64,000 nucleotides of DNA from Bifidobacterium mizhiense (lineage in GTDB: Bacteria > Actinomycetota > Actinomycetes > Actinomycetales > Bifidobacteriaceae), in NCBI RefSeq assembly GCF_020884755.1, contig NZ_BPWE01000002.1, positions 186,001-250,000 on the forward strand. Direction: 5' to 3'. A program made the translations under genes and the position numbers. This document shows positions 34,516 through 44,353 of this stretch, in pieces. The notes beneath the pieces are model-generated. The model worked only from the letters and a program-made list of their open reading frames with translations. It was not told the DNA's origin and did no database searches. The first letter of the stretch is position 1. Every line of letters begins with the position of its first letter.

Positions 34516-36480
34516 ATGCCCATCTATGATCTCGGTCTGGAACACGTCGCTCTATCTTTCGCCACCAAAACCATCTTTACGGATGTGACGCAGGGCATTT
34601 TCGAGGGCGATCGGATCGGCATCGTGGGCCGAAACGGTGACGGCAAATCCACACTGCTGCATCTGCTGAAAGGCACCAAGGAACCCGATCAGGGCCGGGT
34701 GACTATGCGCAATGGACTCACCTTCGGCATGCTGGACCAACGTGATCCCCTGAAGGACGAGGACACGGTCCGCAAGGCTGCCTTGGAGAATCGGCAAGAC
34801 TACGAGTGGGCTGCCGACCCCCGATCCCGTGAAATCGTCGAGTCCCTTCTGGGCGGCATGGAGCTGGAAGCCAAGGTGGGCACCCTGTCAGGCGGTCAGC
34901 GCCGCAGGGTGGATCTGGCCCGGCTGCTGCTCCGGGATTGGGACATCCTGGCCCTGGATGAGCCGACCAATCATCTGGACCTGCTCACCATCCACTGGCT
35001 GGCCGAACACCTGAAGAACCGCTGGGCCAAGAACTCCGGAGCCCTCCTGCTGGTCACTCACGACCGCTGGTTCCTGGACGAGGTCTGCACCTCCATGTGG
35101 GAGGTGCATGACGGAACCATCGACCCCTTCGAGGGTGGCTACAGCGCTTACATGCTCCAGCGGGTGGAGCGCGAGCGCCAGGCGGATCTGGCCGAGACCA
35201 AGCGCCGCAACCTGGCCCGCAAGGAACTGGCCTGGCTGACCCGAGGCGCCCGGGCCCGATCGACCAAGCAGAAGTTCCATGTCAAGGCGGCGCAGGAACT
35301 GATCGCTGACGTGCCACCCATGCGCAACAGCCTGGAGCTTAAGCGGATGGCCACCTCCCGCCTGGGCAAGCAGGTGGTGGACCTGGTCGACGTGACCAAG
35401 ATCTATCCAGGGGCCGACCCCGATACCGATGGAAACAAGAACGACCGGGTCCCCTCCCCCCATGCCGAGCGCCCTCTGATGGGTTCGGTGACCGTGGCTA
35501 CCGATCCTGACAAGAATGTTGAAGACGGCCAGGACCGCCCGAGCACTGCAGCGGCCGACACCCTCACTATCAGCGGACATAAGGTCCTGGACGATGTGAC
35601 CTGGTTGATCGGCCCTGGCGATCGATTCGGCATCGTAGGTGCCAACGGAGCAGGCAAGTCCACCCTGCTGGGTCTGATTGACGGCAGCGTGGCTCCCACA
35701 GCAGGACACGTCAAAGTAGGTAAGACGGTCCGCTTTGCGGTGCTGACCCAACGTCTGGACGAGCTGGAGAAACTGGGCCGCTATCGGATCAAGGAGGTCC
35801 TCAGCCGCTACAAGCCCACCTATCTGGTGGAGGGCAAGGAGGTATCCCCTAGCCAATTGATGGAGCGCCTGGGCTTTGAAAGCTCCCAGCTGATGACCAG
35901 GATCAGTGACCTGTCAGGCGGACAGAAGCGCCGCATGCAGCTCCTGCTCATCCTGCTGGACGAGCCCAACGCACTGATCATGGATGAGCCAGGCAACGAC
36001 CTGGATACCGACATGCTGGCCGTCATGGAAGACATGCTGGACTCATGGCCGGGCACCCTGATCGTGGTCTCCCACGACCGCTACCTGCTGGAGCGGGTGA
36101 CCGACCAGCAGTTCGCGCTGATCAACGGCAAGGTGGTTCATCTGCCCGGCGGTGTCCAGGACTACCTGGACATGGTCGAGTCGGCCGACCGTGAGGCTAC
36201 GGATGCACCGGGCCAGGCATCAGCCAAGGAGACCGGGAATCACAATCAGGCCAAGGCCGAACGTGTTGCCAGGCGAAATCTGAGCAAGCAGGCCTCCGCC
36301 ATTGAACGCAAGCTGGCCAAGCTGGCTGATCAACGCAAAGATCTTGAACGACAGATGGCTGAGCACGACCCTGGCGACTACCAAGGTCTCAACGAGCTCA
36401 ACAGCAAGCTCAAGGATCTGACCGGACAGTCGGACCAGTTGGAAGAGGAGTGGCTGACCATCGGAGAGGAGCTGGAATAG
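34516..36480 (+). CDS. ABC-F family ATPase, Uup-like
   Basis: Soluble protein of 654 residues with two ATP-binding domains and no membrane part; ABC-F proteins act on ribosomes or, for Uup, on ribosome assembly and DNA-linked processes. Domain 1: GRNGDGKST (Walker A, about 37-45), LSGGQRRRVDLA, LALDEPTNHLD. Domain 2: GANGAGKST, LSGGQKRRMQLL, LIMDEPGNDLD, where Gly replaces the usual Thr. A charged linker of about 60 residues and the ABC-F interdomain region separate them, and residues about 560-654 form a lysine- and glutamate-rich coiled coil as in Uup. It ends two bases before the convergent amidotransferase gene. Resistance function cannot be judged from sequence. Confidence 0.9.
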   Translation: MPIYDLGLEHVALSFATKTIFTDVTQGIFEGDRIGIVGRNGDGKSTLLHLLKGTKEPDQGRVTMRNGLTFGMLDQRDPLKDEDTVRKAALENRQDYEWAADPRSREIVESLLGGMELEAKVGTLSGGQRRRVDLARLLLRDWDILALDEPTNHLDLLTIHWLAEHLKNRWAKNSGALLLVTHDRWFLDEVCTSMWEVHDGTIDPFEGGYSAYMLQRVERERQADLAETKRRNLARKELAWLTRGARARSTKQKFHVKAAQELIADVPPMRNSLELKRMATSRLGKQVVDLVDVTKIYPGADPDTDGNKNDRVPSPHAERPLMGSVTVATDPDKNVEDGQDRPSTAAADTLTISGHKVLDDVTWLIGPGDRFGIVGANGAGKSTLLGLIDGSVAPTAGHVKVGKTVRFAVLTQRLDELEKLGRYRIKEVLSRYKPTYLVEGKEVSPSQLMERLGFESSQLMTRISDLSGGQKRRMQLLLILLDEPNALIMDEPGNDLDTDMLAVMEDMLDSWPGTLIVVSHDRYLLERVTDQQFALINGKVVHLPGGVQDYLDMVESADREATDAPGQASAKETGNHNQAKAERVARRNLSKQASAIERKLAKLADQRKDLERQMAEHDPGDYQGLNELNSKLKDLTGQSDQLEEEWLTIGEELE

Positions 36481-36482
36481 CC

Positions 36483-37208
36483 TCAGTCGGCGGCCAGCTG
36501 AGCGGCCTGGGTCGAACACCTGGCCGCAAAGGCAGAAAAGATGGCATCGGCCAAGGGCTGCATCTGTGGCATCCCTTTGATAAAATCGTCGCGCATTTTA
36601 GCGATCTTGGACTTCTTCATCGTGCCGACCATGCTCGGCACCTGCATCCATTCCTCGAAGATGGGCGCCGTCACCTCCAGGTGGAACTGCAGGCCCAAGG
36701 CTGATCCAAGTCGAAAAGCCTGAACCTTGGTTGCCTGGGAGCGGGCCAGAAGCTTGGCCCCCGGAGGCAGAGTGACCTGGTCGGCATGCCAGTGCAGCAC
36801 ATCCGTGTTCTTGCTCCACATGGCCACATCGTCGTCCTGCCCCACCCAGCGGATGGGCCCCATGCCGTATTCGGGCTCCTGGTCCCGCATCAGGGTGCCT
36901 CCCAGGGCTCGCGCCAGAATCTGATGACCCAGGCAAATCCCCAGAATGGGCTTGTTGGCAGCCATCGCAGCCTTGGCCAGCTTGGTCTCCGCCTTGAGTC
37001 CGGGGTGATGCGCGTAGTCGTCAGCCGACATGGGCCCGCCCATCATGACCAGTCCCGCCAACTCCCGCGAGCGCGGCAGCTTGGGCTTCTTCTCGTCCAC
37101 GATATTGGTGATCTCGGTATCCAGCCCGCACTCCTGGAGGTTGTCGAGAATGCGACCTGGCTTCTCCCAATCCACATGCTGGAGCACCAGCACCCTAGGT
37201 TTCGCCAT
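36483..37208 (-). CDS. Class I glutamine amidotransferase-like protein
   Basis: 241 residues with the flavodoxin-like GATase1 fold. The nucleophile elbow GICLGHQILARALGG holds the catalytic Cys, and GLQFHLEVT gives the His (with a following Glu), so the triad looks intact. GLVMMGGPMSADD supplies the oxyanion part. Resembles the stand-alone GMP-synthase-like or YfeJ-type amidotransferases; the acceptor substrate is unknown. The start ATG at 37208 (MAKPRVLVLQHVDW) is preceded only by a weak GGAA. It is divergent from cysS and convergent with the ABC-F gene. Confidence 0.85.
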   Translation of the reverse strand: MAKPRVLVLQHVDWEKPGRILDNLQECGLDTEITNIVDEKKPKLPRSRELAGLVMMGGPMSADDYAHHPGLKAETKLAKAAMAANKPILGICLGHQILARALGGTLMRDQEPEYGMGPIRWVGQDDDVAMWSKNTDVLHWHADQVTLPPGAKLLARSQATKVQAFRLGSALGLQFHLEVTAPIFEEWMQVPSMVGTMKKSKIAKMRDDFIKGMPQMQPLADAIFSAFAARCSTQAAQLAAD

Positions 37209-37264
37209 GATTCCATTCTTGCACACATGCCGTCGGACCGGGTCTGCAGGCTCGGCATTTCCTC

Positions 37265-37292
37265 TTGGACGGTCAGCAAGCCTTGGTAGGCT
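37265..37292 (+). promoter_or_regulatory. Promoter of a leaderless cysS transcript
   Basis: TTGGAC (37265-37270), a 16-base spacer and TAGGCT (37287-37292), ending seven bases before the cysS ATG. The bases CAAGGGT between them are too close to the ATG to be a normal ribosome-binding site. Confidence 0.55.
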
Positions 37293-37299
37293 CAAGGGT

Positions 37300-38877
37300 A
37301 TGGATACGAGTTCGCAACCGCATGATTCCAAGGCTTCAGTCAGCCTGGCCGCAGCTGGTCTGCGTCTGTATGACACAGCTGATCACCAGGTGACCCCCTT
37401 CAGACCCATCGAACCGGGCAAGGTTGGCATCTACGTGTGCGGGGCCACGGTGCAGAGCTCGCCCCACTTGGGCCATATCAGGACCACCTTGGCCTTCGAC
37501 GTGATCAGGCGCTGGCTGCTCAGACTGGGCTACCAGGTGACCCTGATCCGCAACGTGACCGACATTGACGACAAGATCCTGACCAAGGCGGCAGCCAACG
37601 GCCAGCGCTGGTGGGAGCGGGCCTACATCTACGAGCGCGAATTCACCCATGCCTATGAGACCATGGGAGTCCTGCCACCCACCTACGAGCCCCGAGCCAC
37701 CGGGCATATCCCCGAGATGATCGACCTGATCCAGCGCATCATCGACCGCGGCCACGCCTATGTGGTGCCCGACGAACAGGGCCGCCCATCAGGCAATGTC
37801 TACTTCGACGTGGCCTCCTGGCCTGAGTATGGTGCCCTGACCCACCAGCAGACCGGCACCCAGCCCGCTGACGAGCAGGCCGCCGCCAACGACCGGCTAG
37901 GGCCCAGCATCGACACTGATGACCAGGCTGCCGATACCGATGAGGAGCCCGGCAAGCGAGACCCCCGCGACTTCGCACTTTGGAAGGCACCCAAGCCTAC
38001 AGACCCGCCCACAGCTCGCTGGCAAACCCCCTTCGGCACAGGTCGGCCGGGCTGGCATCTGGAATGCTCAGCCATGAGTCACCGCTATCTGGGTGCGGAT
38101 TTCGACATCCACGGAGGCGGCCTGGACCTGCGCTTCCCCCACCACGAGAATGAGATGGCCCAGTCGCACGCAGCTGGCTGGGGGTTCGCCCATCGATGGA
38201 TGCACACGGCCTGGGTGACCCAGAAGGGCGAGAAGATGAGCAAGTCCCTGGGCAACGGACTGTCCGTGGAACAGGTATTGTCTCAGCATCCGGCCTGGGT
38301 GGTGCGCTACGCGCTGGTCTCGGTGCAGTACCGGTCCATGCTGGAGTGGTCCGACCAGTCCCTGCAGGAGGCCGAAGGCGCCTACGAGCGCGTCAGCAAT
38401 TTCGTGGACCGTGCCGGGCGGATCCTGGGCGCGCAACCCGAGCGTGACCGTGTGGCGGGACTGAGTGCGGACGATCTGCCAGAGGACTTCGTACAGGCCA
38501 TGAATGACGACATCAACGTCTCAGGCGGTCTGGCCGCCCTCTATGCGCTGATCCGTCAAGCCAACGCTGTCATGGATGCGGACCCGGAAGCTCGGGACCG
38601 GAAGTGGCTGGCCAATGCCCTGCTCCAGGTCAGAGCCATGCTGGATGTCTTCGGACTTGATCCTCTCGATCCCCACTGGGCAGGGGCCGCAGCCGACCGT
38701 GACGACCAAGCCATGAATACTCTGGATGCCTTGGTAGGCCAGCAGTTGAAGGAGCGCGACCAAGCACGAAAGGATCATGACTTCGCCCGGGCCGATGCCA
38801 TCAGGGATAAGCTGGCGGCGGCCGGCGTGGCTGTTGCGGACACACCCGCTGGCAGCACCTGGGACCTGAGCCGCTGA
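37300..38877 (+). CDS. cysS: Cysteinyl-tRNA synthetase
   Basis: Charges tRNA-Cys. The 525-residue class I synthetase has the zinc-binding Cys in VCGATVQ, the HIGH equivalent PHLGHIRT, PGWHLECSAMSHRYLG and DIHGGGLDLRFPHHENE (further zinc ligands), and KMSKSLGN. Residues about 175-212 are an acidic insertion (TDDQAADTDEEPGK) typical of no core motif. I chose ATG at 37300 (MDTSSQPHD) because of the leaderless promoter just upstream; the frame is open further upstream but overlaps the divergent amidotransferase. A LacI-type gene starts four bases after its stop. Confidence 0.96.
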   Translation: MDTSSQPHDSKASVSLAAAGLRLYDTADHQVTPFRPIEPGKVGIYVCGATVQSSPHLGHIRTTLAFDVIRRWLLRLGYQVTLIRNVTDIDDKILTKAAANGQRWWERAYIYEREFTHAYETMGVLPPTYEPRATGHIPEMIDLIQRIIDRGHAYVVPDEQGRPSGNVYFDVASWPEYGALTHQQTGTQPADEQAAANDRLGPSIDTDDQAADTDEEPGKRDPRDFALWKAPKPTDPPTARWQTPFGTGRPGWHLECSAMSHRYLGADFDIHGGGLDLRFPHHENEMAQSHAAGWGFAHRWMHTAWVTQKGEKMSKSLGNGLSVEQVLSQHPAWVVRYALVSVQYRSMLEWSDQSLQEAEGAYERVSNFVDRAGRILGAQPERDRVAGLSADDLPEDFVQAMNDDINVSGGLAALYALIRQANAVMDADPEARDRKWLANALLQVRAMLDVFGLDPLDPHWAGAAADRDDQAMNTLDALVGQQLKERDQARKDHDFARADAIRDKLAAAGVAVADTPAGSTWDLSR

Positions 38878-38881
38878 ACCC

Positions 38882-39892
38882 ATGTCCGACATACGCGACG
38901 TCGCCAGAAGGGCCGGAGTCTCGGTCAGCACAGTCTCCTATGCCTTCTCCGGCAAGCGTCCCGTCTCTCCGGAAACCTACCAGCGGATCATGCAGGCCGC
39001 CGACGAACTGGACTACGCCGCGGATGCCGGAGCCCGGATGCTGCGGGCCAAGCGCAACCAGATCGTCGCTCTAAGCGCCCCGCTGCGCCCCGGGCAGAAC
39101 CGGGCCTCCTACGCAGATTACTTCATCGAGATGGCCAGCTGCGAGCATGCTCGTGGCTACGACTCCCTGCTGCTGACCGCTGAGAACGGCGTCGAAGATA
39201 TCCGGCGGGTCACCCGTAGCAATCTGGCAGACGGGGTGGTCCTGATGGATCTGGTGGACGATGATATCCGTGCCGCCCAGGCCGCATCATACAGGCGCCC
39301 CTGCGTGGCCCTGGGAGTGCCTCGGCAGCACGCGGCCTGCGCCTGTGTGGATTTGGACTTCGATCTGATGGGCCGCATGGCGGTGGAAGCCATGGCCCGA
39401 GCGGGACGCAAACGCCTGCTCTTTCTGGAGGATCTGGAGGGCGAATACCGGCGTGGGTCCGGTTTCCGCCTTATCCTGCTACGCAGTCTCAAGAACTGGG
39501 CCCGCCGCCTGGGCATGGATCTGCAGCTTCAGCCGGGACCTACCGGCAGCGATCTGGCCTACACCCAGCAGGTGCTGGATGTCATCCATCACGGCCACAT
39601 CGATGGCCTGATTGGCCAGATCCGCCCCTCCCTGCTGGACACCGTGGTGATCCGCATGCGCTCGGACGGCGTGAGCATTCCCGACGACGTGGCCGTTCTG
39701 TCCTGCGCTGCAGGCAAGGTCAGCCCCACTCTTGAGCTTCAAGGAATCTCTGAGATTCCCCTTACACCCCGTTCACTGTGTGCCAAGGCTGCGGAGTTGC
39801 TGACCCAGGCTGTGGAGGAGGGAGCCTCCCTGGCCGGTCGAGTCCAACTGGAGCGACCAAGGCTGATCGACCGCTCTTCCATCAGCCGATAG
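38882..39892 (+). CDS. LacI family transcriptional regulator
   Basis: Sugar-responsive DNA-binding protein of 336 residues. The helix-turn-helix IRDVARRAGVSVSTVSYAFS is at residues 4-23, the hinge helix GARMLRAKRNQ near 55, and the rest is a periplasmic-binding-protein-like effector domain (LVDDDIRAAQ, GVPRQHAACACVDLD, RKRLLFLEDLEGEYRRGSGF). It starts four bases after cysS without its own ribosome-binding site, so it is probably translated by coupling. It converges with the GH172/ABC-importer operon, the likely target; two LacI-type palindromes lie upstream of that operon (44372 and 44437). Confidence 0.92.
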   Translation: MSDIRDVARRAGVSVSTVSYAFSGKRPVSPETYQRIMQAADELDYAADAGARMLRAKRNQIVALSAPLRPGQNRASYADYFIEMASCEHARGYDSLLLTAENGVEDIRRVTRSNLADGVVLMDLVDDDIRAAQAASYRRPCVALGVPRQHAACACVDLDFDLMGRMAVEAMARAGRKRLLFLEDLEGEYRRGSGFRLILLRSLKNWARRLGMDLQLQPGPTGSDLAYTQQVLDVIHHGHIDGLIGQIRPSLLDTVVIRMRSDGVSIPDDVAVLSCAAGKVSPTLELQGISEIPLTPRSLCAKAAELLTQAVEEGASLAGRVQLERPRLIDRSSISR

Positions 39893-39915
39893 AAGCTGGA
39901 GGCCCCCAGAGTCGC

Positions 39916-41046
39916 TCAGCGGGGCCGACGATCCCGCTCTCCTGTCTCCAGCACGTGTTGCGGGAAGGGCTGATGAGGCTCCTGCTGGTACCAGTAAGCC
40001 ACGCTGGCCAGGTCGTCCTGACGCTCGAAGTAGCCCTGTTCGTCCACGCCTATCTGCTGCAGGGTCACTTTGATATCGCTGGCGAAAATAATGGGGTCAG
40101 GGATGTGCCAGCGGTAGAACCCCCTGGTCACCGGGGTGTCGGCATCCCAGTACTGGGATTCGCGGTTGTCCAACTGCCTGGAGTGGAAGGGAAATCCCAT
40201 GTAGGCCCCGCTGTAGGTGACCTCGTGCATGCGATCATCCGCGTCCTGCCCAGCAAAGCTCCAGGCGCCGCCGAAGTAGTCCTCACTGCCTGTGGAGCAC
40301 CAGGTGGGATAGTCCTTGTCTCCGTCAAGGTAGACCTTGACCTCGCCCTCGCCCCACCAGCGGCTCTCCAGGGCAGTCAGAGCCAGATAGGTGCCCACGT
40401 AGGAGCCCCGGCCATGCACCCCGTCCAGGATCACGTAGTCCTGACCCAGTTCGGTGACCCGCTGACGGCGCCACTGGGCGTGGAAGGTCATGACCTCCTT
40501 GGGCAGCTCATCCTTCTCCACATAGTCGATCTGGTAGAAGAAGGCCTCGATGGGCTCGTTGTGGCGGTTGCGCAGGACGATCCTGGCCCCGTCATGGAAG
40601 GGCATAGGCCAGTAGCAGTTGAAGCCGCGGCGTGGGTAGACGGCCACAGGCACGGACTCCACCCGGCAGGCCTGGGCGTGGCCACAGCAGAAGAAGTCGC
40701 CCAGGGGCACGCAGACGGAGGGCGTCTGTTCGCCGTCCCAGTAACACTCCAGGATCAGATTGCGCAGGACGTTAGGCCCGGTGGGCGAGGTGGCATCGGT
40801 CACGGTCATCCAGATATGACGGATCTCGCCTGCGCCTGACAGGTCGGCCAGGACCATGTCCTGCCCGGGAGGAATGTTCTTGAGGCAGGGGGTCCCTTTT
40901 CTGGATGGACCGAGATTGCTGGCTGTCATGGCCGCCCTGCCCTTGCCTCCCCGAGGGTTCTCGGCATTGATGCAACGGGTGCGGTCTGTGGATGGGCGGG
41001 TCAGCGCCTCAAGAGCGTTGGTGATGTTCGGCATGGTCATACCCAT
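39916..41046 (-). CDS. DUF2961 / GH172 family glycoside hydrolase
   Basis: 376 residues, no signal peptide, hence cytoplasmic. DUF2961 proteins form glycoside hydrolase family 172, whose known members act on D-fructofuranosides (a bifidobacterial difructose dianhydride enzyme) and D-arabinofuranosides. The core motifs are visible: AGEIRHIWMTV, CYWDGEQTPSVCVPLGDFF, RGFNCYWPMPF, WWGEGEVKVYLDGD (Glu 233, 235) and STGSEDYFGGAWSF (Glu 255); I infer the catalytic glutamates lie in the last two. It is the last gene of an operon for an ABC sugar importer, so it probably cleaves the imported oligosaccharide. Start ATG at 41046, with AAAGG about 11 bases upstream. Exact substrate unknown. Confidence 0.88.
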   Translation of the reverse strand: MGMTMPNITNALEALTRPSTDRTRCINAENPRGGKGRAAMTASNLGPSRKGTPCLKNIPPGQDMVLADLSGAGEIRHIWMTVTDATSPTGPNVLRNLILECYWDGEQTPSVCVPLGDFFCCGHAQACRVESVPVAVYPRRGFNCYWPMPFHDGARIVLRNRHNEPIEAFFYQIDYVEKDELPKEVMTFHAQWRRQRVTELGQDYVILDGVHGRGSYVGTYLALTALESRWWGEGEVKVYLDGDKDYPTWCSTGSEDYFGGAWSFAGQDADDRMHEVTYSGAYMGFPFHSRQLDNRESQYWDADTPVTRGFYRWHIPDPIIFASDIKVTLQQIGVDEQGYFERQDDLASVAYWYQQEPHQPFPQHVLETGERDRRPR

Positions 41047-41139
41047 GGTTGTGGTTGCCTTTCATATTCGGGCCGTCCGCTCCCCTCCCCTGCCTTCTTG
41101 CAGCAGGCGGCCATGTTCAGTGTACTTGTCAACGGCGGT

Positions 41140-42021
41140 TTACTTGACAGCGCCAGCCACTATCCCCTGCGAAAGCTTCCGCTGGAAGAAGATGAAGAAG
41201 ATGATGGTGGGAATAATGCTGAGCAGGGAGGCAGAAGCCAGGTCGGTAGCAGCCATGGTGTGCTGCCCCTGCATGGTCGCCAAGGCCAGCGGAATGGTCT
41301 GCGTCTTCTCGCTCATCAGGAAGGCCATGGGGATCATGTATTCGTTCCAGGTCCAGATGAAGAAGAAGACGAAGAGGACGCTGATGGTCGACCAGGACAC
41401 CGGCAGCACGATCTTGCGCAGAATCTGCCAGCGCGAGGCCCCGTCGACAGTGGCCGCCTCCAGGATGGCCTGGGGGAAGGTCCCGTAGACCGAGGAAAGC
41501 AGATAAGTACCGTAGGCACTCTGGATGATGGTGAAGATGATGATGATGGACCACTGGGAGTTATAGAAGCCCATCCACTTGAACATGACGTAGAGCGGGT
41601 AGAGCAGGGCCTCCTGGGGGACCATGTTGGCCAGCATGATGAACAGGAGGATGACCGTGTTGCCCTTGACTCTGCCGATGCCCAAGGCGAAGGAGTTGAG
41701 GACCGAAAGCAGGACCCCGACCACGGCGACCACCAGGGAGATCAGCAGAGAGTTGCCCAGCTTGAGCGGGAAATTGCTCTTGTTCCAGAAGGAGATGATG
41801 CCGTCCATGCTGAAGTGGGCGGGCACGGAGAGGGGGCCTGTGGCGTTGTAGTCAGCCGTGGTCTTGAAGGCGTTCAGGACCAGAATCAGCAGGGGGAAGA
41901 GCATGATTACGGCTCCCGCGATCAGCAGGATCAGACCGGCCCAGTCCCCCCAGGTGCGGATTTTATGGGCGTGCCGGGAGGACACCCGGGCGTCGGCTTG
42001 CAGTGTGGCTTGATTATTCAT
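41140..42021 (-). CDS. ABC sugar importer permease, MalG type
   Basis: 293-residue inner permease of a carbohydrate uptake-1 transporter. Six membrane segments are visible, the first at about 27-49. The loop that docks on the ATPase reads EAATVDGASRWQILRKIVLPVS, the EAA motif of the family. ATG at 42021. It lies 20 bases downstream of the partner permease and 93 bases before the GH172 gene. No ATP-binding subunit is encoded in the operon, so a shared MsmK-like ATPase elsewhere must energise it (inference from the family). Confidence 0.93.
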   Translation of the reverse strand: MNNQATLQADARVSSRHAHKIRTWGDWAGLILLIAGAVIMLFPLLILVLNAFKTTADYNATGPLSVPAHFSMDGIISFWNKSNFPLKLGNSLLISLVVAVVGVLLSVLNSFALGIGRVKGNTVILLFIMLANMVPQEALLYPLYVMFKWMGFYNSQWSIIIIFTIIQSAYGTYLLSSVYGTFPQAILEAATVDGASRWQILRKIVLPVSWSTISVLFVFFFIWTWNEYMIPMAFLMSEKTQTIPLALATMQGQHTMAATDLASASLLSIIPTIIFFIFFQRKLSQGIVAGAVK

Positions 42022-42041
42022 GATGTGCTTCCTAGCCTTCC

Positions 42042-42977
42042 TCAGGCGATGCTCTTTTGCACGCGCTTTTGCACGATGGTGAAGACGATGGAGAAGATGA
42101 CGATGACCACGGTCAGGGATGTCGAGATGGCGGCGCCGTAGCCCACCTGCTGCACCTGGAAGAATTGGTTGTAGGAGTAGTAGGAGGGAACCATGGTGGA
42201 GGTGCCGGGCCCGCCCTTGGTCAACAGATAGACCGGGGCGAAGGTCTTCAGGGCACCGATGGTGGAGGTGAGAATGACCACTAGCAGCTCCGGAATGATG
42301 GAGGGGAGGGTGATGACACGGAACTTCTGCCACCAGTTGGCCCCGTCCAGGCTGGCCGCCTCGTAGAGTTCAGGGTCTACCCGCTGCAGTCCGGACATGA
42401 AGATGACGATGGGATAGCCCAGCTGGATCCAGATCAGGATGACCATGAGAATGGGCAGGGCCGTGGTGGTCGAACCCAGCCAGTTATGGGCCAATCCGCC
42501 CAGGCCGATCTTGGTCAGCAGGTCGTTGACCGCACCGTCTTCAGGCCGGAAGATCCAGCCCATGATGATGGTGGCCACGGCCACAGGCAGAACCTGGGGA
42601 AGGTAGTAGAGGGCCCGCAGGGTCGAGGAGGTGTGGGGGCCGAACTTCTTCTGGATCACGTCGGTCAAGGCCGAGGAGATCAGCAGCCCCAGGACGGTGG
42701 GAATGATGACGATGGCCACAATGATCCAGAGGGTGTGCCCGAAGGAGACCCAGAAGGTCGAGTCGCCCATGAGCCGTCGCCAGTTACGCAGACCAACCCA
42801 TTTGGTCGGTCCCACCCCCCTCCAACGGGTGAAGCTCAAGTAGATGTTCCAAAAGATGGGCACGATGACGATGGCCACGATGCCTATCAGACCGGGAATC
42901 AGATAAGGGACGAACCGCGAGGGCGCACTGCCCGGGATACGGGACTGCGCCTTCTTCCTGCTATGTGTGTCAGACAT
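42042..42977 (-). CDS. ABC sugar importer permease, MalF type
   Basis: 311-residue permease. An N-terminal cytoplasmic stretch precedes a first helix at about 26-47 (YLIPGLIGIVAIVIVPIFW), followed by five more. The EAA loop is EAASLDGANWWQKFRVITLPSI. ATG at 42977 is preceded by AAGGAGAG at seven bases. Second gene of the operon, 31 bases after the binding-protein gene. Confidence 0.93.
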   Translation of the reverse strand: MSDTHSRKKAQSRIPGSAPSRFVPYLIPGLIGIVAIVIVPIFWNIYLSFTRWRGVGPTKWVGLRNWRRLMGDSTFWVSFGHTLWIIVAIVIIPTVLGLLISSALTDVIQKKFGPHTSSTLRALYYLPQVLPVAVATIIMGWIFRPEDGAVNDLLTKIGLGGLAHNWLGSTTTALPILMVILIWIQLGYPIVIFMSGLQRVDPELYEAASLDGANWWQKFRVITLPSIIPELLVVILTSTIGALKTFAPVYLLTKGGPGTSTMVPSYYSYNQFFQVQQVGYGAAISTSLTVVIVIFSIVFTIVQKRVQKSIA

Positions 42978-43008
42978 GCTTCTACTCTCCTTGGCGGATT
43001 GACGCAGC

Positions 43009-44319
43009 TCAGTCGTCATCCAGATCGAGCTGGGCGACACCGTCGTCGTAGTTCTTATGCAGAGTGTCCAGAACCTGGTCGGGGCTCTTGGTGCCGTTGA
43101 CCAGCTCTTGGAAGGCAGCCGGCATGGCGTCGGTCAGGTTGGGCGCAGGGTAGTCGGGATAGTAGCTCATCCGGCTGGCGTCCGAGGCTTTGGTGTATTC
43201 ATTGACCAGATCACGACTCTTGGGGTTGGTGATGGCATCCGTATCGGCCGCCACTGGCACGCCGCCCTTGTTGCCGATGTAGTTCTGAACCTCTTTGGAC
43301 AGGACCACGTTGATATAGCGGGCTGCGGCATCCTTGTGCCGTGACTTCTGCGGAATGACCAGCAGGTTGCCCGCGCAGCCCTCGACCATCTTGGCCCCTG
43401 GGAAGATGGATGCCGTCCAGTCGAAGGCCTTCACCTGCTCCATGAAGCGGGTCTGGTTCCAGGTGCCGGTCTGGTAGATGGGATAGGTCCCCTTGATGAA
43501 TGCCGTGGTCGTGTCCTCGGCCTTCATACCGGTGGCGTTTTTGGAGATGTATCCCTTGTCGATCCAGTCGCGGATGGTATTCGTGGCGAAGGTCAGCGGC
43601 TTGCTGCGCCAATTGACCGGATGCTTGTAGAGCTGCCAGTCGTCAACGAATTGGGCATCGGCCTTGGTCATGGCCAGCTGCCACCAGAGCCAAAGCACCC
43701 CGTACTCCTGGGCATCGGCCGCTATGGGCGTGACCCCGTGGCTCTTGAAGGCCTTGAGGGCAGCCACGAACTGGTCAAAGGTTTGCGGGATGGGGATCTT
43801 GTACTTGGCAAAGAGGTCCTTGTTGTAGTAGACCCGCTGCATCTCCGCGTAGGAGGAAACCCCGTACCAAGTGTTCCCGTCCATGACGCCACGCTTGTCG
43901 TACTTGCCCACTGCTGCTGCCTGGCCACGCACCTTCTTGTCCCAGCCGTACTTCTGCACATAGGGCTTCAGGTCGGTCAGCAGCTGCAGGGTGGACAGGA
44001 CCCCGGCCGAACCGTTGCCGCGATTGGACTCCATGACATCCGGGGCGTCGTCCGAGTTGAGGAATTGGCTGCCATTCTGGGCGATCTGAGTGAAAGACTT
44101 AACCTCGAAATCCACCTTGATGCCAGTCTGTCGAGTAAATATATCAGCAGCCTTCAGCCAACCCCGGGCCTGACCGCTGCTGGGCTCCTCGTAGTACCAG
44201 ATCTTGATGCTGGACGGGTGGGCTTCCTGGGGAGCATCACCCCCCGATCCGCAGGCCGCCAGCGGCAGGATCGACATGGCCAGGGCCAGGGCCGCCCCGA
44301 TCCCTCTTCTGATCTTCAT
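43009..44319 (-). CDS. Sugar-binding lipoprotein of an ABC importer
   Basis: Family 1 extracellular solute-binding protein of 436 residues. The signal peptide ends in the lipobox LAACGSGG, so Cys 23 would carry the lipid anchor. Conserved SBP features include DVMESNRGNG, the KYKIPIPQTFDQFVAALKAF-type segment near 185 and a typical AARYINVVLSKEVQ region. AGGAG lies five bases before the ATG. It is the first gene of the importer-GH172 operon, behind two LacI-type operator palindromes. The ligand is presumably the glycoside attacked by the GH172 enzyme. Confidence 0.93.
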   Translation of the reverse strand: MKIRRGIGAALALAMSILPLAACGSGGDAPQEAHPSSIKIWYYEEPSSGQARGWLKAADIFTRQTGIKVDFEVKSFTQIAQNGSQFLNSDDAPDVMESNRGNGSAGVLSTLQLLTDLKPYVQKYGWDKKVRGQAAAVGKYDKRGVMDGNTWYGVSSYAEMQRVYYNKDLFAKYKIPIPQTFDQFVAALKAFKSHGVTPIAADAQEYGVLWLWWQLAMTKADAQFVDDWQLYKHPVNWRSKPLTFATNTIRDWIDKGYISKNATGMKAEDTTTAFIKGTYPIYQTGTWNQTRFMEQVKAFDWTASIFPGAKMVEGCAGNLLVIPQKSRHKDAAARYINVVLSKEVQNYIGNKGGVPVAADTDAITNPKSRDLVNEYTKASDASRMSYYPDYPAPNLTDAMPAAFQELVNGTKSPDQVLDTLHKNYDDGVAQLDLDDD

Positions 44320-44353
44320 GATGGCTCCTAACTTCCTTGCATCCTTGCATCCA